Assembly: GCA_002348905.1 (NCBI GenBank)
Contig: DEBW01000077.1
Span: forward strand, 10,206-27,016
Reading direction: 5' to 3'
From: Ruminococcus flavefaciens
Lineage (GTDB): Bacteria > Bacillota > Clostridia > Oscillospirales > Ruminococcaceae
DNA length: 16,811 nt
Shown here: one piece after another, positions 7,087 through 13,884 of the stretch
Layout of the letters: every line of letters begins with the position of its first letter
Numbering within the stretch: position 1 is the first letter of the stretch
Notes under the pieces: generated by a model
The model's input: only the letters and a program-made list of their open reading frames with translations
Database searches by the model: none
Told to the model about the DNA's origin: nothing
Made by a program: the position numbers and the translations under genes

Positions 7087-7652
7087 ATAGCATCCTCCTT
7101 TATACCTCTTTTGGCAAGTGCTTCTTTCAGCTTGTCGGCAGCACGTTTGCATCTCATTCGTACTCCCGAAGGTTTCATTGAAAGAATATCTGCTATCTGA
7201 TGTGATGTTTTTTTGTAGTAGAACTTCTGGATAATTATGGTAGAATCAGGTTCGCCTAAAGCTTTTATACATTCTATAAGTATCCGTCTGAGTTCTGACT
7301 TTTCGCTTTCTTCTTCGATGTTTTCGCCCGAACTTATCTCCGGTACGTTTTCATCATCGACAGAAAAGACAGTGCCGTTATCTTTTGATAATTTCCTGAA
7401 GCGGTCGATACATCTGCGCTTTGCGATAGTGCCGATATATCCTTTCATATCGCCTTTAGTGTATTCAACACTGAAACTGAAAAATACTTCTGCGAAGATA
7501 TCGCTTATACATTCCTCGATATCTTCGTTTGAATAACTGCGAAGACGGTTGAACGCAATCGCACAGACGTAGCTGTAATATTCATTGAAAAGCATTTCGT
7601 GCGCTTCTCTTGTTGATTTTTGAAGCAGTAAACTGTACTCTGCGCCTGTCAC
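7083..7652 (-). CDS. ECF-type RNA polymerase sigma factor (sigma-70 family)
   Basis: The protein has 189 residues, typical for ECF sigma factors. Region 2 spans about residues 19-88: it includes DIEECISDIFAEVFF, matching the core-binding and -10 recognition helices, and IGTIAKRRCIDRFRK (73-87). Region 4 covers about 125-180 with the helix-turn-helix HQIADILSMKPSGVRMRCKR. Regions 1 and 3 are missing, as expected. The start is GTG (7652-7650), backed by a GGAGGG site six bases upstream; no better ATG is available. It directs RNA polymerase to a dedicated promoter set, probably for envelope functions, and is likely held inactive by the membrane protein whose start it overlaps. The divergent gene is a SpoVB/MurJ-like flippase, a plausible member of the regulon. 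Confidence 0.92.
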   Translation of the reverse strand: MTGAEYSLLLQKSTREAHEMLFNEYYSYVCAIAFNRLRSYSNEDIEECISDIFAEVFFSFSVEYTKGDMKGYIGTIAKRRCIDRFRKLSKDNGTVFSVDDENVPEISSGENIEEESEKSELRRILIECIKALGEPDSTIIIQKFYYKKTSHQIADILSMKPSGVRMRCKRAADKLKEALAKRGIKEDAI

Positions 7653-7881
7653 CGTTTTCCCTCCATTTTATTATTATTGTTATTATTAAAGCTTCCATGG
7701 TTGCCTGAGACAGCACCGTGCAGATTTTCTGTACGCTGTTGCCTTTCACTATATACATTCGACGGGTATTTTTAAAGTGTCACAAAAATCTGAAAAATTT
7801 TTTTCAGGATATAAGCATACCACATATTTTTTTATTCTGCAACATATTTTTATAAAAAAACAAATATCTAAGGAGCAACAT
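7653..7881. promoter_or_regulatory. Divergent control region between the sigma operon and the flippase gene
   Basis: This 229-base, AT-rich gap must hold the promoters for both directions. On the minus strand, TTTAAA (7776-7771), a 17-base spacer and TATAGT form a weak sigma-A-like promoter. A GTGACAC...CCGTCGAA arrangement in the same place is reminiscent of ECF promoters with a CGTC -10 and could be an autoregulated site. CTGAAAAA (7790-7797) and TTTTTCAG (7800-7807) form an A/T-tract palindrome. No clear promoter is visible for the plus-strand gene. These assignments are weak. Confidence 0.35.
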
Positions 7882-9486
7882 ATGAAAAAGCAGAATTTCC
7901 TCAAAGGTTCGATAATACTTATGGTTTCGGCGGTACTTGCGAAAGGCTTCGGAGCGCTGTTCAAGATACCTCTTACAAATATGCTCGGCGGAGTGGGAAT
8001 GAGCTATTTCAGCTGTGCTTACAGCCTATTTCTTCCGGTATATGCTCTTACGGTGACCGGACTTTCCTCTGCTGTTGCACGTATGACGGCGAGGAGTGCT
8101 GCTCTTGGGATGTACGGCAATATCCGCCGGATACGCTTTACGGCTCTGCTGATATTTTCGGCTGCCGGACTTGCCGGAAGTCTGGGAGTATATCTTCTTT
8201 CGGGAACGTTCAGCCGCATTTCTATGGGCGGTACAGAGGCAGCTCCGGCAATGATGATGATAGCTCCGGCGGTATTTTTCGGATGTATCACAGCGGTCGA
8301 GCGTGGATATTACGAGGGTATGAGCAATATGTACCCTACGGCGTTATCTCAGGCGGTCGAGGGAGCTGTAAAGGTAGCTGCCGGACTTTTACTCTGCCGG
8401 TATGTTGATTCTCACGGCAGTACGATAATGTCGTATTTCCCGAAAATCTCAGACGTAAGATCACTTTCGGCTGCTGCCGGTATTCTCGGCGTGACCGTAT
8501 CTTCTGTTGGAGCTGCCTTGTTTTTTATGGTACTTGCTCTTTTCAGAAAGAAAACTTCCGGAAGTGAAAGCCATATGCAAAGTCATCGTGAAATAGCAAA
8601 GGAGCTTACTCTCACAGCTTTGCCGGTGGGAGTAAGCTCGGTCGTTACGAATCTTACAGCAATGGTGGATATGTGGACTATCATCGGCTGTATAGCGCAT
8701 TTTGGCTATAATAAGCCTTTGCTAGTCGGGATAGCAGGGGAGGATGTTCCGAATTTTGTTTACGGCTCGTTTGCAGGAATAGCACTGACGGTATTCAACC
8801 TTGTGCCATCCGTGACGAATATGCTCGGAAAAGGAGCTTTGCCATGTATCACCTCAGCATGGGCAGAAAATGACAAAAATGCTCTTGAAGCCGGTACATA
8901 TCAGGCTCTTGTAACGTCTGCGCTCCTTTCAGTGCCGGCAGCTTTCGGAATTGGTGTGCTTGCTCCTGAGATACTCGGACTTCTTTTTCCGCTTCAAAGC
9001 GACGAGGTGCAGATATGTATAATGCCTTTGCGCCTGCTGATGCCGGGAATGGTGTGTCTTTGCGTGTCTTTTCCGCTGTTCAGTATGTTGCAGGCGGTCG
9101 GACGTACTTCTGCTCCGCTGAAAATAATGCTTGCCGGTACTGCCGTAAAGCTGCTGGGAAATATTTCTCTTGTGCCGTTTTTCGGAGCTGACGGAGCTGC
9201 ACTGGCAACGTCTTTGTGCTATGCGGTCATACTTTGCCTTGCTCTGACTGCGTATATACGTGTATCGGGAGTAAAAATAAAGGCTGTACCGTTTTTGGAA
9301 GTGTTCTATGCCGGAGCAATGTGCGGCGGAGGTGCATATCTCACCATAGGAATATGCCGCAGACTTGGAATTTACGGAGTATCTTCGGCTATACCTGCAA
9401 TAGCTGCCGGAGCAGTTCTATACATAATTTCGGTAAGTCTGCTTTCAGTCCGCAGAAAGCGTGATGCTCTGCCTTGTATCAGATGA
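7882..9486 (+). CDS. SpoVB/MurJ-like oligosaccharide (lipid-linked) flippase
   Basis: This 534-residue polytopic membrane protein begins MKKQNFLKGSIILMVSAVLA, the usual opening of the SpoVB / Polysacc_synt branch of the MOP superfamily, followed by KGFGALFKIPLTNMLGGVG. Hydrophobic segments run throughout, compatible with about 14 helices, and polar loops carry the family's AVERGYYEGMSNMYPTALSQ region. Members flip lipid-linked sugars, such as peptidoglycan or spore-cortex precursors, across the cytoplasmic membrane. I chose the ATG at 7882 because AAGGAG lies six bases before it; the in-frame ATG at 7777 would add a non-family N-terminus. Whether it serves growth, sporulation or capsule export cannot be told. 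It is the only plus-strand gene between 5917 and 10830. Confidence 0.9.
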   Translation: MKKQNFLKGSIILMVSAVLAKGFGALFKIPLTNMLGGVGMSYFSCAYSLFLPVYALTVTGLSSAVARMTARSAALGMYGNIRRIRFTALLIFSAAGLAGSLGVYLLSGTFSRISMGGTEAAPAMMMIAPAVFFGCITAVERGYYEGMSNMYPTALSQAVEGAVKVAAGLLLCRYVDSHGSTIMSYFPKISDVRSLSAAAGILGVTVSSVGAALFFMVLALFRKKTSGSESHMQSHREIAKELTLTALPVGVSSVVTNLTAMVDMWTIIGCIAHFGYNKPLLVGIAGEDVPNFVYGSFAGIALTVFNLVPSVTNMLGKGALPCITSAWAENDKNALEAGTYQALVTSALLSVPAAFGIGVLAPEILGLLFPLQSDEVQICIMPLRLLMPGMVCLCVSFPLFSMLQAVGRTSAPLKIMLAGTAVKLLGNISLVPFFGADGAALATSLCYAVILCLALTAYIRVSGVKIKAVPFLEVFYAGAMCGGGAYLTIGICRRLGIYGVSSAIPAIAAGAVLYIISVSLLSVRRKRDALPCIR

Positions 9487-9490
9487 AAAT

Positions 9491-9518
9491 GAAAAAGCCG
9501 CCATATCAGGCGGCTTTA
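9491..9518. terminator. Bidirectional intrinsic terminator between convergent genes
   Basis: AAAGCCGCC (9494-9502) pairs with GGCGGCTTT (9509-9517) around a 6-base loop. On the minus strand a TTTTT run follows, suiting the lipoprotein gene that stops at 9521. On the plus strand the stem is followed by AGTTT and lies just after the flippase stop, so it probably serves both genes. Confidence 0.88.
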
Positions 9519-9520
9519 GT

Positions 9521-10279
9521 TTAATCTTCGCTGTCGTCAATAATCGTTTTTACTGTTTCGTCAGATTCAGCAGCAGATGTCTCAGCCTCTGTAGTTTCAG
9601 CAGAAGTTTCGGCTGCTGTAGTCTCGGCAGGAGCTTCGCTTGTCTCAGCTGCGGTTGTAGGCTCAGTGTCAGCAGGGTTGAGCTGGAGTATATCCTCAGC
9701 AGTAACGTCTACCTTGATAACGTTTGACTTGTCGTGCTCATCGTCCTGAGATGGGAAGAAGCATACAGTAAAGTTTTCCTTGTCCTTGTCAACGATGAAT
9801 CCACCTATTATACCTGAGAAGCTGCCCTTTGCAGGTACTGTGAACTGATCGCCTGCATAGTTAGCGAGGTGCTTTGTTGCGTAGAGCTGTGTGCGGACAT
9901 CAAAGTGAGCTTCGGTCTTATCACTGAAAAGGATATAGAAGTTATTGATAGTTGTGAGTTCGTACTCTAATTCAGTATCGTTGTTGATAGTTACGTCAAG
10001 GTAGATATATCTTCCGCCCTTGTCGTTCTTCATGCCGGAGTCGATAACTCTGTTGAGCACGAATGCAGTCTCATTTGCGCTTGCCTCCTGTGAGATATTT
10101 GCAGATACCTCGTTATCTGCAAGACCTTCGAGTTTACCGTCAACGCTTTTCTTTTTAGTTTCAGGTACAAATGTACTGCTTATTGAAGTATCGCTGTTTT
10201 TGCTGGAACAGCTTACAGCTGCCGCTGAAAAGGTCATGACTGCGGCTAAAAGTAAAGCGGCTAATCTATATTTTCTCAT
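9521..10279 (-). CDS. Secreted lipoprotein, DUF4352-like, with Thr/Ala/Glu-rich tail
   Basis: The 252-residue product has a signal peptide (MRKYRLAALLLAAVMTFSAA) ending in a lipobox-like AVSC with Cys24, so it is likely a lipoprotein on the outer face of the membrane. After a polar linker, residues about 70-195 form a beta-rich domain with YIYLDVTINNDTELEYEL and VPAKGSFSGIIGGFIV. This resembles the immunoglobulin-like DUF4352 domains of Gram-positive lipoproteins; the match is by eye and not firm. Residues about 203-242 are almost entirely Thr, Glu, Ala, Ser and Pro. The function is unknown; partners may be other envelope proteins. The start has GGAGG nine bases upstream and a good promoter. 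It is transcribed alone and ends at a bidirectional terminator. Confidence 0.87.
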   Translation of the reverse strand: MRKYRLAALLLAAVMTFSAAAVSCSSKNSDTSISSTFVPETKKKSVDGKLEGLADNEVSANISQEASANETAFVLNRVIDSGMKNDKGGRYIYLDVTINNDTELEYELTTINNFYILFSDKTEAHFDVRTQLYATKHLANYAGDQFTVPAKGSFSGIIGGFIVDKDKENFTVCFFPSQDDEHDKSNVIKVDVTAEDILQLNPADTEPTTAAETSEAPAETTAAETSAETTEAETSAAESDETVKTIIDDSED

Positions 10280-10317
10280 TGTATGAGCCTCCGTTCAAAT
10301 TAAAGAATGTAATATAT

Positions 10318-10347
10318 AGTATATCACAATTCAGGCGCATATGTCAA
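10318..10347 (-). promoter_or_regulatory. Promoter of the DUF4352-like lipoprotein gene
   Basis: On the minus strand, TTGACA (10347-10342), an 18-base spacer and TATACT (10323-10318) form a near-consensus promoter. A TG one base before the -10 box gives an extended -10. It is 38 bases upstream of the start codon and just after the ferredoxin terminator. Confidence 0.82.
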
Positions 10348-10350
10348 GTG

Positions 10351-10383
10351 AAAGAAAAACGGCTGTCCGCAATGGACAGCCGT
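10351..10383 (-). terminator. Intrinsic terminator of the ferredoxin gene
   Basis: ACGGCTGTCC (10359-10368) and GGACAGCCGT (10374-10383) form a 10-bp stem with a 5-base loop, followed on the minus strand by TTTTCTTTC. It lies 17 bases after the ferredoxin stop. Confidence 0.92.
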
Positions 10384-10400
10384 AATACTTCTGTATCTGA

Positions 10401-10571
10401 TTATTCAGCAGAAGGAGCGCCTACAGGACAAACACCTGCACAAGCACCGCACTCAACGCAAGCATCAGCGTCGATAACGTACTTGCCGTCACCCTCAGAA
10501 ATAGCGCTTACTGGACACTCGCCAGCGCAAGCACCACAGCTAACGCAATCGTCAGAAATTTTATATGCCAT
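10401..10571 (-). CDS. Small 2[4Fe-4S] ferredoxin
   Basis: The 56-residue protein begins MAYKISDDCVSCGACAGECP. It has two complete CxxCxxCxxxCP motifs: Cys9, 12, 15, 19 and Cys38, 41, 44, 48. This is the classic clostridial ferredoxin, a low-potential cytoplasmic electron carrier used by enzymes such as pyruvate:ferredoxin oxidoreductase and hydrogenase. The ATG at 10571 was chosen over the in-frame one at 10643 because of its GGAGGTG site and the conserved family N-terminus. It is a single-gene transcript with its own promoter and terminator. It points to an anaerobic host. Confidence 0.97.
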   Translation of the reverse strand: MAYKISDDCVSCGACAGECPVSAISEGDGKYVIDADACVECGACAGVCPVGAPSAE

Positions 10572-10623
10572 AACTAAAGCACCTCCGTAATTATTTGGAA
10601 GAAAACACTTCCACATTGATTTA

Positions 10624-10651
10624 ATTGTAGCATAAATCCACAAAAAATCAA
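10624..10651 (-). promoter_or_regulatory. Promoter of the ferredoxin gene
   Basis: On the minus strand, TTGATT (10651-10646), a 16-base spacer and TACAAT (10629-10624) with an upstream TG (extended -10) lie about 52 bases before the start codon. Confidence 0.72.
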
Positions 10652-10773
10652 GAGTTTTATGTTAGCTATAACTTACAACAATAACGGAAAATAGACAAAA
10701 ACTATATACCCTTATATAACTTAGACATTTGTCAGTGTGAAATTTGATATATGTATTTGATGAAAAATCACTG

Positions 10774-10802
10774 TTGCACTTATTAAAGAAAAGTGGTATA
10801 AT
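10774..10802 (+). promoter_or_regulatory. Promoter of the solute-binding lipoprotein gene
   Basis: TTGCAC (10774-10779), a 17-base spacer and a perfect TATAAT (10797-10802) sit 27 bases before the ATG. This leaves a very short leader holding an AAAGGAG ribosome binding site. The gap also holds the divergent ferredoxin promoter. Confidence 0.85.
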
Positions 10803-10829
10803 TTAGTAATAAACAGAAAGGAGATAACT

Positions 10830-12206
10830 ATGGACAGATCAAAAAAATACATTGCTGGACTTTCTGCCGCTCTTCTCATGCTTTCATGCGGAGTTTCGTG
10901 CAGTGAAAAGGCAGAAGAACCCGTGGAGGAAATACCGGAAGTTACCGAGGAAACTACCGAGGCTAAAAGAGATATCGACATAAACGGTCAGACTATCGTA
11001 TGGCTCGCTGACTACGACCTCAACCCTTCTGCCGGAGCAGAACGTTCTGTTGCGCTTTCGCTTTTTGAGGAAGTATACGGTGCAAAGGTGAAATTCGTAC
11101 CGGTAGATTCTTCCGGAAAGTATGACAAGCTCGTAAGCATGGTGAACTCCGGTGAAGACGTTGATATGTTTCCGTATGAGCCGGAAGCTTTTCCGTCGGG
11201 TATGCTCAACAACCTTTATGAGCCTCTCGATCCTTATTTTGATATAATGGAAACTGACGGAGAACTCTGGAAGGGAATGACGAGCGTTATAGATTCTTTT
11301 GCGTACAACGGTCAGCACTTTGTTGTGCCGTATGCGCTGAAAGACGTTCAGATACTTACATACAGCCGTCAGCTTGTTAAAGACAATGGACTTGACGATC
11401 CGTATGAGCTTTATAAAGCCGGTAAATGGGACTGGGCTGCATTTACTGCTATGATGGATAAGTTCGTTGCATCTGCTCCTGAGGGTACGACACGCTATGG
11501 AATAAAGGGAAGTTTCGGTCAGGCTCTCAGACAGTCTACAGGAAGCACTGCTGTGAAGTATGACGGCACAAAGTTTGAGAACAATCTTAATGATCCTATG
11601 ATAGAAAAGGCTGAGAATTTAATGAAAGACCTCTCAGCAAGAAGAATTTATGTGCCGGGATATGATATTTCCTATCCTTCCGATAATTCAACGCTTTTCT
11701 TTGCTATGGGAAGCTGGACTCTCGGTGCTTCAAATGCCAAGAATCAGGGTAAGGATATAATGGCTGTGCCTTTCCCGAATGAAACGGCTGACAATAATTT
11801 CTATGTGACCTGCGGTGTTGATGCAAAAATGCTGGTCAGAAATTCTACTAAGGGCGAAGCTGTTGCGGCTTACCTCAAATGTGAGCGTATTGCCCAGACT
11901 CAGCCGCAGTACAGGAGCGAAGCCAAGAATAAGGCTATGCAGGGCAGGGAATTTGTATCAGAGGAGCAGTATAACGCCCTGAGAAACTATATGGATACTG
12001 CCAGTGTAAAGCCTGTATTTGACTTCGGATACGGCATGGGCGGAAAAATGTACGGCGAGGGAGACTATACCTTCGCTACAAGAGGCGTTATGAACAAGCT
12101 GGATTCAACTCTCCTTGACGGTGATCCTGCTGCTGATTCATGGGCTGCTCTCCGTGACCATTGCAGCGGTATCGTTGATTCTGAGATCGCCCTTTATAAT
12201 AAGTAA
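10830..12206 (+). CDS. Extracellular solute-binding lipoprotein (ABC transporter, family 1)
   Basis: The 458-residue protein has a lipoprotein signal peptide with candidate lipobox cysteines at Cys20 and Cys24; which one is acylated is unclear. An acidic Glu/Thr/Pro linker follows to about residue 46. The mature part opens with NGQTIVWLADYDLNPSAG and contains VDMFPYEPEAFPSGM, FVVPYALKDVQILTYSRQL and ELYKAGKWDWAAFTAMMDKF, all typical of family 1 sugar/oligosaccharide-binding proteins. It would capture an external solute and pass it to an ABC permease. No permease or ATPase gene lies within the window on either side, so it is an orphan that shares a transporter elsewhere or acts as a sensor. 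The ligand cannot be assigned. It has its own promoter; no clear terminator follows. Confidence 0.9.
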   Translation: MDRSKKYIAGLSAALLMLSCGVSCSEKAEEPVEEIPEVTEETTEAKRDIDINGQTIVWLADYDLNPSAGAERSVALSLFEEVYGAKVKFVPVDSSGKYDKLVSMVNSGEDVDMFPYEPEAFPSGMLNNLYEPLDPYFDIMETDGELWKGMTSVIDSFAYNGQHFVVPYALKDVQILTYSRQLVKDNGLDDPYELYKAGKWDWAAFTAMMDKFVASAPEGTTRYGIKGSFGQALRQSTGSTAVKYDGTKFENNLNDPMIEKAENLMKDLSARRIYVPGYDISYPSDNSTLFFAMGSWTLGASNAKNQGKDIMAVPFPNETADNNFYVTCGVDAKMLVRNSTKGEAVAAYLKCERIAQTQPQYRSEAKNKAMQGREFVSEEQYNALRNYMDTASVKPVFDFGYGMGGKMYGEGDYTFATRGVMNKLDSTLLDGDPAADSWAALRDHCSGIVDSEIALYNK

Positions 12207-12280
12207 GCACAAAGCGGATACGGCGCAATTATGAGGTCACTCGCAAATCAACGTCGATCCACCTATTATCTATAGTAAAA

Positions 12281-12370
12281 GTAAATGATGTTACCCTGTG
12301 CAAATCCCACTTTATCAATAATATCTTGAAAAACTGTAAATGATGCACAAGTAAAAACGAACATTTACAG
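12281..12370. repeat. Three GTAAATG repeats upstream of the BIG2 protein promoter
   Basis: GTAAATGATG occurs at 12281-12290 and again at 12336-12345. The second copy is part of CTGTAAATG (12334-12342), which has its exact inverse CATTTACAG at 12362-12370. All lie 28 or more bases upstream of the -35 box at 12398, in a 278-base gap. They could be regulator-binding sites. The rest of this gap before the promoter shows nothing I can name. Confidence 0.5.
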
Positions 12371-12397
12371 CAATGTGTAAAAAATTTCTTAAAATAC

Positions 12398-12426
12398 GTG
12401 ACATTTCATTGAGCCTGTGATATAAT
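12398..12426 (+). promoter_or_regulatory. Promoter of the BIG2-domain membrane protein gene
   Basis: GTGACA (12398-12403), a 17-base spacer and TATAAT (12421-12426) with TG at 12418-12419 (extended -10) form a strong sigma-A promoter 58 bases upstream of the ATG. Confidence 0.82.
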
Positions 12427-12484
12427 TATGCTTAGAACAGCATCTTCTTTAAATATATAATATAGATACAGGAAGGAAAAAGAA

Positions 12485-13132
12485 ATGGACAATTACAATC
12501 CTCAAAGACGCAGAAGACGAGTTTCAAGAAAAGTGCTCCGCCGCCGTCAGCTTGCCGGACTGGCTGGTATCGCTTTGATAGTTCTCATCTTCGTTATAAT
12601 AGTTGCAAACGCTTGCAGTGACAAGGGCGAAAACAAAAAAGCCGGAAAATCCACTGAAACTACAACTGCTGCAACTACAGTTGAAACTACTACCCAGACA
12701 GTTATTGAAACAACAACAGTTCCCGTAACTACCGAAAATCCAAAGGCTTCAAACGTTAAGCTCTCTACCCGTGAGCTGTTCCTTGATGTCGGCGAGGTCG
12801 GCGTATCTATGATACAGAGCTACCCTGATGCCGGTACAACAGAGGCTAACGAGGTATGGAAATCTATGGACGACAGCATAGCTTCCGTTGATAGGTACGG
12901 CTATGTTACAGGCGTTTCACAGGGCGAGACTTTCATTATCCTCAGCTTCAGCAACTATCCTGATATCGAGATAGAGATAAAGGTACACGTTGCAGGCGGC
13001 GGTACTGTTGCAGCAGGCGCTTCTACAGACGCAGCAGGTACTACCTCAAAAGCTTCTGATACCACTACTACTGCTGCTACAGCGGCAGCAGCTGGTATTG
13101 CGGCTCTCCCGAACTCAAAACCTACAGTATGA
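12485..13132 (+). CDS. Membrane-anchored protein with Thr-rich stalk and Ig-like BIG2 domain
   Basis: The 215-residue protein starts with an Arg-rich cytoplasmic segment (residues 1-22), then one membrane helix (about 23-42, GLAGIALIVLIFVIIV). A Cys44 follows directly, but the ANAC context is a poor lipobox, so an uncleaved anchor is more likely. A stalk made mostly of Thr, Glu and Val (56-84) leads to a domain at about 90-169 (VKLSTRELFLDVGEVG ... SIASVDRYGYVTGVSQGE ... IEIEIKVHV), a good match to the bacterial Ig-like group 2 fold found in adhesins and cell-wall proteins. The C-terminal 45 residues are Ala/Thr/Gly-rich and disordered-looking. It probably displays the Ig domain outside the membrane. 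The ligand is unknown. GGAAGG precedes the start. Confidence 0.88.
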   Translation: MDNYNPQRRRRRVSRKVLRRRQLAGLAGIALIVLIFVIIVANACSDKGENKKAGKSTETTTAATTVETTTQTVIETTTVPVTTENPKASNVKLSTRELFLDVGEVGVSMIQSYPDAGTTEANEVWKSMDDSIASVDRYGYVTGVSQGETFIILSFSNYPDIEIEIKVHVAGGGTVAAGASTDAAGTTSKASDTTTTAATAAAAGIAALPNSKPTV

Positions 13133-13140
13133 ACACCTGT

Positions 13141-13173
13141 GGTGCCGGATATGTATGTCCGGCACCTTTTTTT
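13141..13173 (+). terminator. Intrinsic terminator after the BIG2 protein gene
   Basis: GGTGCCGGA (13141-13149) and TCCGGCACC (13158-13166) form a 9-bp stem with an 8-base loop, followed by seven T residues (13167-13173). It starts eight bases after the stop codon. Confidence 0.95.
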
Positions 13174-13203
13174 ATAAAAATAAGAAAAAATATGCGAAAA
13201 CAC

Positions 13204-13232
13204 TTGATTTTTCTTTTTTTGCGTGTTATAAT
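13204..13232 (+). promoter_or_regulatory. Promoter of the rimP-nusA-infB operon
   Basis: TTGATT (13204-13209), a 17-base spacer and a perfect TATAAT (13227-13232) with TG at 13224-13225 (extended -10). Transcription would start near 13239, leaving a leader of about 110 bases before rimP. Confidence 0.85.
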
Positions 13233-13253
13233 AGGTATGATGATAGTTAGACT

Positions 13254-13305
13254 AAAGACCGGAAACTTCCGGTCTTTCGTATTGTAACAGGGATTTTACT
13301 CCCTG
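13254..13305 (+). promoter_or_regulatory. Two-hairpin structured leader of the rimP operon
   Basis: AAAGACCGGA (13254-13263) pairs with TCCGGTCTTT (13268-13277) around a 4-base loop, placing a stable hairpin about 15 bases into the transcript. A second hairpin, CAGGGA/TCCCTG (13288-13293 and 13300-13305), follows. The first has only TTTC after it, so it is a poor terminator. Hairpins near rimP starts are common in Clostridia. They may act in attenuation or NusA-linked control, but I cannot assign a known RNA family. Confidence 0.6.
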
Positions 13306-13347
13306 CCGGCTATTACGTAACTATGTATACCGAAAGGAGATTTCCGG

Positions 13348-13824
13348 ATGAAGCTTAAAAAATTCGGAGGAACTGAGAAAAAAGTCTACGACCTTGTCAA
13401 GCCTATTACAGATGAGCTTGGCTACTACCTCTGGGATGTGTCTTATGTCAAGGAAGGTGCAATGTGGTATCTTCGTATCTTTATCGACAGAGACGAGGGG
13501 ATAACTATCGACGACTGCGAAAAGGTCACTGAACCTGTAAACGCTGTGCTTGACGAGGCTGATCCTATACCTCAGAGCTACCTGCTTGAAGTCGGTTCTG
13601 CCGGTCTTGAAAGAGAACTCCTCAAAGAGGATCACTTCGAGGTCTGTCAGGGCGATAAGGTGAGAGTCCGCCTTATCAGAAGTATCGACGGCGAAAAAGA
13701 GTTCTGCGCTTACCTTAAAGGTGCTGATAAGAATGAACTTACTGTCGCTGACGAGGACGGTAACGAGCGTACCATCAAGCTGGAAGATATAGCCTTCGTA
13801 AAGCTTTGGTTCGATTTCGACTGA
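13348..13824 (+). CDS. rimP: Ribosome maturation factor RimP
   Basis: At 158 residues it has the normal RimP length. The segment EVGSAGLERELLK (about 81-93) corresponds to the family's EVSSPGLDRPL-type motif. The N-terminal half (KVYDLVKPITDELGYYLWDV, WYLRIFID) and C-terminal SH3-like part (KLEDIAFVKLWFDF) also fit. RimP binds the 30S subunit and helps it mature, acting near ribosomal protein S12 assembly. An AAAGGAG site precedes the ATG. It is the first gene of the conserved rimP-nusA-ylxR-L7Ae-infB operon and directly follows the structured leader. Confidence 0.96.
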   Translation: MKLKKFGGTEKKVYDLVKPITDELGYYLWDVSYVKEGAMWYLRIFIDRDEGITIDDCEKVTEPVNAVLDEADPIPQSYLLEVGSAGLERELLKEDHFEVCQGDKVRVRLIRSIDGEKEFCAYLKGADKNELTVADEDGNERTIKLEDIAFVKLWFDFD

Positions 13825-13884
13825 TGCCGGCGGCTGGGTATAATAATAAACATTGTTAATATAATTTAAACGGAGGAAAATATA

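Noticed and set aside
7777..7881. Longer N-terminus for the flippase from the ATG at 7777
   Set aside because: The added 35 residues do not fit the family and cross the AT-rich control region. AAGGAG directly precedes the ATG at 7882.
10572..10643. Longer N-terminus for the ferredoxin
   Set aside because: Clostridial ferredoxins begin MAYKI-like, and GGAGGTG supports the start at 10571. The extension would run back across the -10 box of the promoter.
13816..13844. TATAAT at 13839-13844 as a nusA promoter
   Set aside because: The -35 position reads TTCGAC, a poor match, and AT-rich gaps often produce TATAAT by chance.
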